From Bdellovibrionia bacterium (GTDB lineage Bacteria; Bdellovibrionota; Bdellovibrionia; Bdellovibrionales; JAGQZY01), in NCBI GenBank assembly GCA_030424715.1, contig JAUHWH010000001.1, positions 806,001-870,000 of the forward strand: a stretch of DNA of 64,000 bases. Direction: 5' to 3'. The stretch's first letter is position 1, and each line of letters starts with the position of its first letter. The translations under genes and the position numbers were made by a program. The notes under the pieces are model-generated. The model did no database searches, was not told where the DNA came from, and was given only the letters and a program-made list of their open reading frames with translations. Positions 1-8,602 of the stretch are shown one piece after another.

Positions 1-2
1 TC

Positions 3-362
3 TCATTTTTGACCCCCAGTGAAATACTTCACGGGGTGCTCTCGCGGCCCGACTTATCCCATATCACTCAGTTGGTATTTGTTGGGTCTTTAATCGCAGA
101 TTCTCAGGCTGATCCGGGGGCGGCTAGCTATGCTGCCGCCAAGCACGGCTTGAAAGGCCTGATAGAGACCGTGCAGAGTGAGAACCCCGACAGAGACATT
201 CGTTTTTTTCGCCCCGGATATATGAACACCGATCTTCTCCCTAAAAAGGCTCGTCCTCGAGCCGAGGGGCGCCCCTTGCTGGAGCCGGCTGCGGCGGCCG
301 AGGGGTTTGTGAAGTGGGTCATGACTCCCCAGGCCCCTAAAATTTTAGATATGGGCCTCTGA
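3..362 (+). CDS. SDR-family oxidoreductase, C-terminal part (cut by left edge)
   Basis: This is the C-terminal part of a short-chain dehydrogenase/reductase. The frame is open to the left edge, so the start and the NAD(P)-binding glycine motif lie outside the window. What remains has a strand ending in a likely catalytic Ser (FVGSLIADS) and, about 15 residues later, the YxxxK pair in SYAAAKHGLKG. A segment RFFRPGYMNTDLL follows and matches the usual post-catalytic PG.v.T loop. These are the Ser-Tyr-Lys features of classical SDRs, so it is probably an NAD(P)H-dependent carbonyl or alcohol oxidoreductase. The substrate cannot be told. The gene ends 83 bp before trxB on the same strand. Confidence 0.8.
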   Translation, partial: SFLTPSEILHGVLSRPDLSHITQLVFVGSLIADSQADPGAASYAAAKHGLKGLIETVQSENPDRDIRFFRPGYMNTDLLPKKARPRAEGRPLLEPAAAAEGFVKWVMTPQAPKILDMGL

Positions 363-445
363 CACGACATATCCCAGCTTTCCAGCGAGGTGAACCCTCC
401 GCGGGATTATGGTAGACCGAATTCTTTCCATCAAAGGAGAGTTCT

Positions 446-1375
446 ATGAGCCAAGTTGAAAATGTGATTATTGTGGGATCAGGCCCCGCGGGATTAACGG
501 CCGCCATTTATGCATCTCGAGCCCTTTTAAAGCCATTGATGATTGAGGGCGAAGAAGTGGGCGGGCAGCTTATGACCACCACTGACGTTGAGAACTTTCC
601 CGGCTTTCCCGAGGGAATCATGGGCCCCGAGCTGATGACCATTACCAAAAAGCAAGCCGAGCGATTCGGAACTCGCTTTATCTCGAAAAACGTTACGAAG
701 GTCGATCTCGATCAAAAACCCTTTAAGGTTTGGATCGGCGATGAAGAATTTCAAACCAAGGCGATTATTGTTTCGACTGGGGCCAGTGCTAAATATCTTG
801 GTTTAGAGTCTGAACGTCGATTACTTGGTCGAGGGGTTTCTGCCTGCGCCACTTGTGATGGTGCTTTTTTTAAAGATCAAACCGTGATGGTTATTGGTGG
901 CGGAGACACCGCCATGGAAGAAGCCACTTTTCTCACGCGCTTTGCTTCGAAGGTGATCATTGTGCACCGGCGTGATGAGTTTAGAGCTAGTAAGATTATG
1001 GCGGATAAAGCTTTGAGCCATCCTAAAATTGAAGTCATGTGGAATTCCGCACTTGAAGAGGTTGTCGGCGATAAATTGGTCGAAGCTGCCAAGATCAAGA
1101 ATCTTAAATCTGGCGAGGTCCAGGAAATCCCGGTCGAAGGGGTTTTTATAGCCATTGGTCATAAGCCGAACACAGATTTGTTTACGGGCAAGGTCAAAAC
1201 CAACGAAGTGGGTTATATCATCACAGAAGGGCATAGCACCCGGACTTCGGTCGAAGGTCTGTTTGCTGCTGGGGACGTTGCTGATGACAAATACCGTCAG
1301 GCGATTACGGCCGCAGGTACAGGTTGTATGGCAGCTATTGATTGTGAGCGCTGGTTGGAGGAAAATAACCACTGA
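446..1375 (+). CDS. trxB: Thioredoxin reductase
   Basis: NADPH-dependent FAD enzyme that reduces thioredoxin in the cytoplasm. The 309-residue length is normal for bacterial low-molecular-weight TrxB. An FAD-binding GSGPAGLTAA motif lies at about residues 11-20, the redox-active CATC at residues 134-137, an NADPH-binding GGGDTAMEEA after it, and the C-terminal FAD motif GLFAAGDV near residue 270. The ATG is preceded by AAAGGAGA at a good distance. The response regulator gene begins 25 bp after its stop on the same strand, so the two are probably co-transcribed. A thioredoxin partner (CGPC) is encoded far away at 59.0-59.4 kb. Confidence 0.97.
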   Translation: MSQVENVIIVGSGPAGLTAAIYASRALLKPLMIEGEEVGGQLMTTTDVENFPGFPEGIMGPELMTITKKQAERFGTRFISKNVTKVDLDQKPFKVWIGDEEFQTKAIIVSTGASAKYLGLESERRLLGRGVSACATCDGAFFKDQTVMVIGGGDTAMEEATFLTRFASKVIIVHRRDEFRASKIMADKALSHPKIEVMWNSALEEVVGDKLVEAAKIKNLKSGEVQEIPVEGVFIAIGHKPNTDLFTGKVKTNEVGYIITEGHSTRTSVEGLFAAGDVADDKYRQAITAAGTGCMAAIDCERWLEENNH

Positions 1376-1400
1376 GCCTTTAAAGGGGCTGGAGGAAGCA

Positions 1401-1898
1401 GTGGCTAAGAAGATCAATACGGAAGATCTCGTTAAAAAAATTGAAAAAATCACCCGCGACCGCATCGTAAAAGAGAATGTGGTCGACCTTGGGCAGTACC
1501 GAGACCTTAAGCACACCAAGAACCCAAAAACGATTTTAGTTATCGAAGACGACGAGACGATGCGACGAGCACTGTCCCGTATTTTTGAGGCCGACGGTCA
1601 CACCGTGCGCGCCGCCGCCGACGGCACCCAACTTTCAACCGTTCTCGACGACCAGCCCATAGATTTGATTATTCTCGACATTGGGTTGCCGTGGATCAAT
1701 GGCTTTGAACTGGCGAAACTTCTGAAAGAACACAATGACTTAAAAGAGATTCCGTTGGTGTTCGTCAGTGCCAAAACCTCGGAACTTGATGTGAAACGTG
1801 GTTTTGAAGTTGGTGCTGACGACTACATTAAAAAGCCATTCAATATCGATCAGATGAAAAAATCGATTGATACCCTGTTGAAAATCAATCACTCCTAA
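1401..1898 (+). CDS. Stand-alone response regulator receiver protein
   Basis: A 165-residue single-domain response regulator. I place the start at GTG 1401 because GGAGG lies 5 bases upstream; a longer frame would run back inside trxB. Residues 1-42 form a charged, probably helical N-terminal extension. The receiver domain follows: acidic pair D50/D51 in LVIEDDE, phospho-acceptor D93 in ILDIGLP, the switch Ser123 and the conserved Lys145 in IKKPF. There is no output domain, so it should act by protein contact, as CheY or Spo0F do, or as a phosphorelay element. No histidine kinase gene is nearby. Its position behind trxB hints at a redox link, but that is inference. Confidence 0.9.
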   Translation: MAKKINTEDLVKKIEKITRDRIVKENVVDLGQYRDLKHTKNPKTILVIEDDETMRRALSRIFEADGHTVRAAADGTQLSTVLDDQPIDLIILDIGLPWINGFELAKLLKEHNDLKEIPLVFVSAKTSELDVKRGFEVGADDYIKKPFNIDQMKKSIDTLLKINHS

Positions 1899-1915
1899 TA
1901 GAATGTTCCTGTAAA

Positions 1916-1951
1916 GTCGTTGCAGTCGTTGCGGTCGTTGCGGTCGTTGCG
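1916..1951. repeat. 9-bp tandem repeat, four copies
   Basis: Four head-to-tail copies of GTCGTTGCG (the first ends in A) lie in the short gap between the convergent response regulator and DUF255 lipoprotein genes. No coding frame is needed to explain it. It may be a slippage-prone tract and lies where transcription from both sides ends. Confidence 0.85.
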
Positions 1952-2006
1952 GTGGAAGCCCTTCCGATTGGTGAGCTCTATCGGCGCTTCGTGACACCAA
2001 GCCCTT

Positions 2007-4070
2007 TTAGTTTTCCAAAGTCGAATCGTTACGTTCTTTCAGTAGTGAGAGGGCGTCATTCCAATCAGCCGATGGGGCTTCGCATGTCTTGGCACTGCAC
2101 ACATAGAACGTGGTTTTCCCCGGCAACGAAGGTTTATCTACATGAAGAGGGACTTGGCTTTTCGAATGAATGCAGCTCCATAGCACATAGGGCGATAGCC
2201 CTTTAAAGGCTTGAGTCGCTTGTTCCCTGCAGTCGTTCTTGTCACCGACCACGATGATGTGTTTGCCCCCTGCAATGGTGAAGTCCAAACCTAAGAGGAG
2301 GCTGGGGTAGGAGAGGGGATCTGTTTTCAGCAAATCCGGGTAAGAATCTAAAAGTTGCTGGGCCTTTTGTTGGTAGTCTCGGTTCGCGAAGTAGCCAGTC
2401 AACCGAATCAAGTTCCAGTATGACATGGCTTGTCCGCTGACTCTTGTCTGATCATTGAAAGAAAATTGTTCTGCGATAAATGGGTCTGTCACTAAATTGA
2501 ACGCAAAGAGCTTTTTCTTAGGGTTCCAAAAGTTTTGAATCTGTCTTTTTTGAAGTTCATTGGCCAGGACAAGATACTTTTCATCGAAGTGGGATTGATA
2601 CAGCTCAATAAGAGCATCAATCAAAAAAGCGTAGTCGTCGAGAATACCTTGATGTTTCACTTCACCACCGATGCTCCGCCGGTAAAGATCGCCATCGAAG
2701 GATCGGTGTTGCCGGACGAGTTTATCCATGTTGCTTTGAATGACCTTGTAAAAAGAGTCGGAGGGCCACAGCCTTTGGAGGCGAGCCAAAGCCGACAGAG
2801 CCGCGGCACTATCGGCTGTGACCACTTTTGTATCGATCGTTGGGAAACCCCTCTCTAACCGTTTGCGATGAAGCACCTCTTCGACATTTTCAATGTCGTC
2901 TCGCTGGAAAGAAGTCTTTTTGCGAAGTCCCCGCCGGTTTTGAAAACGCCTCATGGGTGTTGAGAAGCTATAAAACTCGTTAAACACCTGCCATTCGTTT
3001 GGCTTAAGGGCCGCCTGCACCTCATGGGGTTGCCACGTGTAAAACAGCCCCTCTTGTTTTCCAATATTAGAGCTTTGCGAATTATAGAAACCACCCTTGT
3101 CAGCCTGCAAGGTGCTCAAAAGAAAGGCGACGGTTTTTTCCATCGTCTTTCTATAAAGGTCATTGGGTTTAGCAGAGTAAAGATCGATATAGGCATTTAA
3201 AAAGCTGGCTTGATCGATCAAGGTCTTTTCGTAGTTGGGGGTGTTCCAATCTCTAGAACTGGAATAGCGGTGAAAGCCCCCGGAGAGATGATCAAACATG
3301 GCGCTTTTTGCGACCGTGCTCATGGTCTTCTCCACCATTTTTAAAGCCTGAGGTTCTTTGGTTTGACGGTAGTAACGCAGCAGCAGTCGCATGTCGTCGT
3401 TCACAGGGAACTTTGTTTGAAAGCGGCCACCGACCGCCTTTCCGCCATAGAGGGTGTCGAACTGATGGGTGTAGCGGGCATAAAAGTCTTTGATAAGGGA
3501 TTGATCTTTCTCAAAGGGTGGGTGGTTGCTCTCTTGCACAGCGGAATGCTGTTGGTACTTTTTGACGCCGGTGAGAATCTCTTGTCGCTCGTTGTTCCAG
3601 GCGTTCTTGCTTTTTAGCAATATTTGCAAGAGCTCCGCTTTTTTTGTACGAGTTGTTGCAAACACGGGTTGCAAGTCCGGAGTCAAAATCATGTTTATGG
3701 GCCAAGCACCAAAACCCATGATCAGTGACTGCATGTTCAAAAACTGCAAGTCCACATCGGGGCGTTCATCACGATCCACTTTTATGGAGACAAAAGAGGC
3801 GTTCAATAGATCGGCAATATCGCTTTGTGAATACACCTCCGTTTGCATTTCTTCGCAGGCAAAACAAGAGGCATAGCCTATGGATAAAAAGATCAGGCGG
3901 TCTTTTTTACGAGCCTCCGCTATGACCTCGGGGGCCCAGGGCCTCCATAAAATGGCATCCTCTTGGCTCGCCTGTAAGAAGAGGCTGCGCTCTCCCTCAA
4001 GTCCTGACCTGTAAGAGGGCCAGTCGCAAGCCGCCATAGAAGCCAAAAATACTAGTAAAATCCATTGCAT
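2007..4070 (-). CDS. DUF255 thioredoxin-like / YyaL-family protein, predicted lipoprotein
   Basis: A 687-residue protein of the YyaL/SSP411 (SPATA20) family: an N-terminal thioredoxin-like DUF255 domain (about residues 30-190) followed by an alpha-helical barrel resembling six-hairpin glycosidases. The thioredoxin part shows LSIGYASCFACEEM with Cys69 and Cys72, then KVDRDERPDVD. Two things are odd. The N-terminus MQWILLVFLASMAAC reads as a lipoprotein signal with the lipobox Cys at residue 15, whereas most family members look cytosolic. Also, the usual CHWCH-type active site is CFACE, with both histidines gone. The function of the family is not well established; a redox or chaperone role on an envelope face is inference. 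It is monocistronic and diverges from the outer-membrane gene at 4231. Confidence 0.85.
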   Translation of the reverse strand: MQWILLVFLASMAACDWPSYRSGLEGERSLFLQASQEDAILWRPWAPEVIAEARKKDRLIFLSIGYASCFACEEMQTEVYSQSDIADLLNASFVSIKVDRDERPDVDLQFLNMQSLIMGFGAWPINMILTPDLQPVFATTRTKKAELLQILLKSKNAWNNERQEILTGVKKYQQHSAVQESNHPPFEKDQSLIKDFYARYTHQFDTLYGGKAVGGRFQTKFPVNDDMRLLLRYYRQTKEPQALKMVEKTMSTVAKSAMFDHLSGGFHRYSSSRDWNTPNYEKTLIDQASFLNAYIDLYSAKPNDLYRKTMEKTVAFLLSTLQADKGGFYNSQSSNIGKQEGLFYTWQPHEVQAALKPNEWQVFNEFYSFSTPMRRFQNRRGLRKKTSFQRDDIENVEEVLHRKRLERGFPTIDTKVVTADSAAALSALARLQRLWPSDSFYKVIQSNMDKLVRQHRSFDGDLYRRSIGGEVKHQGILDDYAFLIDALIELYQSHFDEKYLVLANELQKRQIQNFWNPKKKLFAFNLVTDPFIAEQFSFNDQTRVSGQAMSYWNLIRLTGYFANRDYQQKAQQLLDSYPDLLKTDPLSYPSLLLGLDFTIAGGKHIIVVGDKNDCREQATQAFKGLSPYVLWSCIHSKSQVPLHVDKPSLPGKTTFYVCSAKTCEAPSADWNDALSLLKERNDSTLEN

Positions 4071-4230
4071 AGATCCATTTTAATGATTTTTTGCAGGGGG
4101 GCAAGGCCAGTCATTGCAGGAGTGGGCAGACCCGGACTGCTCAACTTTTGTGCCAGTCTGCATCAGCTTTTGCATTTACGGGAAATACGAATATCTTAGG
4201 CGACTTCAACAAATTCACCGGGAGACCCAA

Positions 4231-4881
4231 ATGAGATTTCTATTATCCATTGCTATGGTATTGGTTTTTACTCAGTCGGCATTGGCCGCCAAAAAGACCG
4301 CTTCAAAAATGAATTCCACAAAATCGAAAGTCACTATGGACATGGTGAAGAAACGATTAAAAGGCTTTAGCATCGTCGGATTTTGGAGCATGGCCGACCG
4401 TATCCCTGTGAAGACAGACAGTGGAACCTTCAAAGCCAAGTCGGACCAAGCTTTTGGTTTTGGTGCCGAGTACAAAGCGAGCATTCAGTCAAAAGCCAAC
4501 CCACTCCCGTTGTCGGTGGTTGCTGGGCTCAATTTTGAAACCGGACGTGAATTGCAAACGGCTGAGGTCAATGGCCAGACCCTTAACCTCGGTGATGGTA
4601 AGCCTGGCTTTAGCTTGATCACAACCTATGCGAACCTAAGCTATGCGACGAAGCAAAAGTTTTCAGTTTTCGGTGGATTGAATTATGTTCTGCCCCAAGC
4701 CACTAATTTTGATGAGGTGTCTCTGAGTCCATCGGTTGGCTTTCAGACGGGAGTGACGTTTGAGCTAGCGAAAAATTTTGCTGCTGATTTCAGTCACCGT
4801 TGGATTAACATTCGGGGTAGCAAGCAGGTGAGCCAGATAGATCTCAACGGATTTGTTTTACAAGGCAAGTATAACTTTTAA
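4231..4881 (+). CDS. Small outer-membrane beta-barrel protein
   Basis: A 216-residue exported protein. I start it at ATG 4231, after GGGAGA, because this gives a clean signal peptide (MRFLLSIAMVLVFTQSALA, cleaved near ALA-A); the frame is open further upstream but without sense. The mature part alternates polar and apolar residues, with aromatic girdle-like positions, and ends GFVLQGKYNF. A terminal Phe is the usual signal for beta-barrel insertion by BAM. A lysine-rich stretch at residues 20-45 precedes the barrel. I cannot name the family; an eight-stranded OmpW/OmpX-size barrel is plausible. It converges on oppC with only two bases between the stop codons. Confidence 0.7.
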   Translation: MRFLLSIAMVLVFTQSALAAKKTASKMNSTKSKVTMDMVKKRLKGFSIVGFWSMADRIPVKTDSGTFKAKSDQAFGFGAEYKASIQSKANPLPLSVVAGLNFETGRELQTAEVNGQTLNLGDGKPGFSLITTYANLSYATKQKFSVFGGLNYVLPQATNFDEVSLSPSVGFQTGVTFELAKNFAADFSHRWINIRGSKQVSQIDLNGFVLQGKYNF

Positions 4882-4883
4882 TT

Positions 4884-5744
4884 TTACACTTCAAAGTTTG
4901 AAGCTCTTGACTTCGGATCAAGGGCTTTCCCCATCCTATCTGTAAAAATATTGACGGCCAGAACAAGAACAAACATAAATAATGTCGCGGCTGCTAAGTT
5001 CCACCAAACACCCCGCGAGAGTTCTGATTTTGCGTCGTTAATCATGACACCCCATGAAGGCGTTCCAGGCTCTACCCCCAACCCGAGATAACTTAAGATC
5101 ACCTCCACCTTAATGGCGTGAATAAATGTGAGGCTGTATTGAATGTAGGCAATGTGCAAAACATTGGGCGTGATATGTTTAAAGATTCGAGTCCAGTGCG
5201 AGGCTCCCACGGCTTCTGCGGCGACCACGTAGTCGAGATTTTTATGTTTGAGAAATTCTCCACGGGTTAGCCGACACATCTTAACCCAGCCAGTAAGGCC
5301 CAATGCTAAATAGAGGTTGGAAAGTCCCTGCCCCAAGGAAAAAGCAAAAGCTGAGATCAGGAGAATATAGGGGATGGATTCGAGGGTGGCGTATAGCCAT
5401 GTAACTAGATCATCGACCCAGCCTCCAAAATAACCGGCGAGTGCACCGAGCATCAAGCCCAGCGTCGTTGAGATGCTTGCGGCAAAGAAGCCTACCAATA
5501 CAGCGACTTGGGTTCCGTGCAGAACGCGGGCGAAAACATCCCGCCCCAAAAAATCGGTTCCGAACCAATGGGAGGCGGAGGGAGCAGAGTATGAGAGCTG
5601 CAAACGGGTGGTCGCATAATCCACGCCAATAACGCCAAAGCTTGAGAGTAAGGCGAGAACAAGATAGACGCAGATCACGCCAAAACAAATCAGAGCCAGG
5701 GAATCTTTCGATATAAAAGTGGGGGCTCTTGATGAAACGATCAT
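4884..5744 (-). CDS. oppC: Oligopeptide/dipeptide ABC transporter permease (OppC/DppC type)
   Basis: A 286-residue inner-membrane permease of a peptide ABC importer. It has one N-terminal membrane helix, a periplasmic loop with the family motif HWFGTDFLGRDVFARVLHG, and then about five more helices. The EAA cytoplasmic loop that contacts the ATPase is EAVGASHWTRIFKHITPNV. The length and the extra N-terminal helix fit OppC/DppC. Its ATG overlaps the oppB stop by 4 bases (ATGA), so the two are translationally coupled. Order on the minus strand is oppA, oppB, oppC. The ATPases are not in this operon; a fused OppD-OppF gene lies about 2.6 kb beyond oppB on the plus strand. Confidence 0.93.
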   Translation of the reverse strand: MIVSSRAPTFISKDSLALICFGVICVYLVLALLSSFGVIGVDYATTRLQLSYSAPSASHWFGTDFLGRDVFARVLHGTQVAVLVGFFAASISTTLGLMLGALAGYFGGWVDDLVTWLYATLESIPYILLISAFAFSLGQGLSNLYLALGLTGWVKMCRLTRGEFLKHKNLDYVVAAEAVGASHWTRIFKHITPNVLHIAYIQYSLTFIHAIKVEVILSYLGLGVEPGTPSWGVMINDAKSELSRGVWWNLAAATLFMFVLVLAVNIFTDRMGKALDPKSRASNFEV

Positions 5745-6685
5745 TTCAGCTCAACCCTTGGATCAAAAAACGTGTAGAGAACGTCTGCCATGAGATTAAA
5801 AAAAAGATAGAGTAATGAGCCTAATACGGTAAGGGCCTTGATGACGGGGAAGTCTGAATTTTGAATTGATTGAATCAGTAGGCCCCCCACACCAGGAATG
5901 CCAAAAAAAGCTTCGAGCAAGAGGGACCCCGTGACAAGAAAGGGAATCTGCATAGTCACCACGGTCATGATGGGAATGACAGCGTTTTTTAAAATATGCT
6001 TGGTGTACAGCTGGAACCGATTGAGTCCTTTGGCCTCCGCAGTCCTGACATAGTCATTAGAGAGTTCATCGGTCAAAACCGACCGAAAGATCAGGACATT
6101 AGGACCAAGAGACACAATACTAGAGATGATCCAGGGCAGGACTAGAAAAGCCCAGCGTTCGGTCCAGCTAGTGTCCCAACCATTAATTGGAAACCATCCC
6201 CATTGAAAGCCTAGAAAATACTGAAAGCTGATAATGTAGACTAAAAAGCTTATACTCATCAGAGCTAAGCAAAAAATCGTAATTCCACGATCCCATGCTG
6301 CGTGGGAACTTTGAATCGAAGTGGAAATCAAAGCGACCAATAAAGAGAGAAAAAAAGAGATGAGAAAGGCTGGGAGGGTCAAACTGAGAGAGGGGCCAAT
6401 ACCACTGACAATCATAGCATTAATATTCTGTTGAGTGTGCCAGCTCTCGCCCCAATCTAAGAAGGCCACCTGTTTGATAAACTCTAGGTATTGCACCGGA
6501 AGGGATTGGTTGAGTCCTAACTCAAGACGCAAAGACTCGATCTGTTCGGCAGAGGCGTTCTTGCCTGCGAGCTGCAAGGCCGGGTCGCCTCCGACGACAT
6601 TGAAAATTAAAAACGTCGCGAGGGTCACACCAAAAAGCACGGGGATCGTCTGTAGGATTCGTCTGAATAAATATCGAACAGAAAT
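5741..6685 (-). CDS. oppB: Oligopeptide/dipeptide ABC transporter permease (OppB/DppB type), apparent ATT start
   Basis: A 314-residue permease, the partner of OppC. The usual OppB N-terminus (RYLFRRILQTIPVLFGVT) is encoded upstream of the first conventional start (GTG at 6640). Reading back, no ATG, GTG or TTG gives that sequence in frame. AAGGAG at 6697-6692 lies six bases before an in-frame ATT at 6685-6683, so I place the start there. The EAA loop is EAKGLNRFQLYTKHILKN, and the protein ends FFDPRVELK, like other OppB proteins. It starts 20 bp after the oppA stop and overlaps oppC by 4 bp. The product call is firm; the start codon is inference (see findings). Confidence 0.9.
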   Translation of the reverse strand: MSVRYLFRRILQTIPVLFGVTLATFLIFNVVGGDPALQLAGKNASAEQIESLRLELGLNQSLPVQYLEFIKQVAFLDWGESWHTQQNINAMIVSGIGPSLSLTLPAFLISFFLSLLVALISTSIQSSHAAWDRGITIFCLALMSISFLVYIISFQYFLGFQWGWFPINGWDTSWTERWAFLVLPWIISSIVSLGPNVLIFRSVLTDELSNDYVRTAEAKGLNRFQLYTKHILKNAVIPIMTVVTMQIPFLVTGSLLLEAFFGIPGVGGLLIQSIQNSDFPVIKALTVLGSLLYLFFNLMADVLYTFFDPRVELK

Positions 6686-6697
6686 AGCAGTCTCCTT
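6683..6697 (-). promoter_or_regulatory. Shine-Dalgarno plus probable ATT initiation codon of oppB
   Basis: On the minus strand AAGGAG is followed by six bases and then ATT, in frame with the conserved OppB N-terminus. This is the only well-spaced ribosome site between the oppA stop (6706) and the conserved residues. ATT starts are rare and known mainly from infC and pcnB in E. coli. Confidence 0.55.
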
Positions 6698-6705
6698 GAC
6701 TGATG

Positions 6706-8451
6706 CTATCGATGAGCGGCCTTTTTATCCTCATCAACACTCAGGTATTGGTAGTAGTCGTAAATAATCGGATAAGGTTTATAATTTTCAAGCCAGCTAT
6801 GGAACGGGTAGCGGTACAAGCGATGGATGATAAACACGCCGGGAACATCTTCGTTGATGATATCGATAAGCTTTTTGAAAAGCGCTTGCCGCTCGGCTCC
6901 CGGTGGAAGCACGACAGCCTGTTCGTAGATTTGATCGTATTTGCGGTTAATATAGTTAAAGTTGTTGGGCCCTGGAGAAATGTTTTTACTATAAAAAAGC
7001 TGTAAAAAGTTTTGACTGTCGGGGTAATCGGCCATCCAAGCCATGTCGAAGATGGTGGCTTTCTTGGTTTTGATTTTCTTATCAAACTGGGGCCAGGTGT
7101 TGACGTTGAGTTTTATTTTGACACCGAGTTGAGCCCACTGGTCTTTGAGAACCTCTCCGTATTGCCGGGCCCAAGTGCTATTATTGGCCATCTCATAATT
7201 GAAAACAGGTAAATCTTTGCCCCCCTCATAGCCGGCATCTGCGAGATACTGTTTGGCTAGCGTTTTGTCATGTTGAATGGGGTTTTTGTACTCAGGGTCA
7301 TAGCCGTAGATGGTCGGGGGAATGGGGCCTTCGGCGACGATCCCGCGGCTGTTGTAGAATTTCTCAAGAATAGTCTTTTTATCAATCGCTGCAGCCAGAG
7401 CCTTGCGGAGACTCTTGTTTTTACCAAGAATCGGATGCTCCATGTTGAAAGCAATGATCGTAACGTCAGGGCTTTTCTGACTATGAATACGAAGTCCTTT
7501 GTCTGCGAACTCTTTCGTCAGTTGATTGTTCTGAAAAACTTGCTCAAAGTTGTCTTTTGGAATGGTGCCGAAGTCGAGGTCTCCCTTTAAAAATGCGAGC
7601 CAGAGAGGTTGTTTTTCTGTGATGATGCGAACACGCACCTCATTCATCAAAGGGAGCCTCTGTCCGGCGTATTTTAGCAAGCCCTTGGATTTGTCTTGGT
7701 CTTCGCCAATGGTGGGGTACAGCACCTTATGGTATTTAGGGTTTTTCGAGAGAATGATTTCAGAGTTCCGCTGCCACTTTTTAAGTACATAGGGGCCCGT
7801 GCCAATAGGGTGATTGATGATTTCTTTCCCGTACTTCTGAACCACTTCTTTGGCAACGACCATGGTCGGAGGCATAGACAGGTAATGTAAAAACTGAAAA
7901 GACTGACGGGACAACTTAATTTGAAGTGTGTATTTATCGAGGGCGGTTAAACCAGCGACAGGTGTCTCGTAGTTGGCCTGTCCGGAGCGAACCTTATCTC
8001 GCCAATCATTGAGGCCCTCAATGAGGCCATCCAAGACCCACCAACCCAGGGCTTTTAGCTTCGGGTCGGCAAGGCGCTTCCAAGAGTAGATAAAGTCATA
8101 GGCGGTCAGTTCGCGACCGCGATTGTTTGGAAAAGCGGGATCGTCGTGAAAGTGAACATTCCTTTTTATTTTTACAATATAGGTTTTGCCATTATTTAAA
8201 ATCTGGGGGAGTCCGTCGGCTAATTTAGGTTGCACGGTGATGGGGCGCTTCAGATAATGATAATGATAGAGGCCTTCAAAAATATTTGCATTGATGACCG
8301 ATGAGTACTTACTGGTGGAATGAATGGGGTCGAGGTGCGGCACATTGGCCTCGAGGTATGCTGTAATCGTGTTGGTTTTTTTAGAAGCTTTAGGCGTGCA
8401 TGCCAGAAGAATAAACATCAGGCTAATAGCTTGAAAAATGACTGTCTTCAT
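6706..8451 (-). CDS. oppA: Peptide ABC transporter substrate-binding lipoprotein (OppA/DppA type)
   Basis: A 581-residue extracytoplasmic solute-binding protein family 5 member that captures peptides for OppBC. The lipoprotein signal ends in ILLAC, with Cys18 as the lipidation site. The body shows family-5 features: an early HLDPIHSTSKYSS segment, a central GTGPYVLKKW motif, and a late WMADYPDSQNF segment with FYSKN following. The length is normal to slightly long. It is the first gene of the minus-strand oppABC operon and is divergent from the O-methyltransferase gene, with a 151-bp gap that should hold its promoter. The peptide length preference cannot be judged from the sequence. Confidence 0.94.
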   Translation of the reverse strand: MKTVIFQAISLMFILLACTPKASKKTNTITAYLEANVPHLDPIHSTSKYSSVINANIFEGLYHYHYLKRPITVQPKLADGLPQILNNGKTYIVKIKRNVHFHDDPAFPNNRGRELTAYDFIYSWKRLADPKLKALGWWVLDGLIEGLNDWRDKVRSGQANYETPVAGLTALDKYTLQIKLSRQSFQFLHYLSMPPTMVVAKEVVQKYGKEIINHPIGTGPYVLKKWQRNSEIILSKNPKYHKVLYPTIGEDQDKSKGLLKYAGQRLPLMNEVRVRIITEKQPLWLAFLKGDLDFGTIPKDNFEQVFQNNQLTKEFADKGLRIHSQKSPDVTIIAFNMEHPILGKNKSLRKALAAAIDKKTILEKFYNSRGIVAEGPIPPTIYGYDPEYKNPIQHDKTLAKQYLADAGYEGGKDLPVFNYEMANNSTWARQYGEVLKDQWAQLGVKIKLNVNTWPQFDKKIKTKKATIFDMAWMADYPDSQNFLQLFYSKNISPGPNNFNYINRKYDQIYEQAVVLPPGAERQALFKKLIDIINEDVPGVFIIHRLYRYPFHSWLENYKPYPIIYDYYQYLSVDEDKKAAHR

Positions 8452-8602
8452 AAAACGGGTGTCCTCGTTTGAAACTCAGTTAAGTTAGTAGTGGACCCCC
8501 ATTTTTCTGTCAAAGGTCCGTCACAAGCCAAGGGATAAAGTTCATCAGTCTCGGTTCCAAAAAAAGAGTGCTTCTTTCCGATAGATCTGAATATAAAGAG
8601 GA

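Noticed and set aside
1155-1400. Response regulator starting inside trxB
   Set aside because: The frame is open there, but the upstream peptide has no sense and GGAGG followed by GTG at 1401 gives a normal receiver protein.
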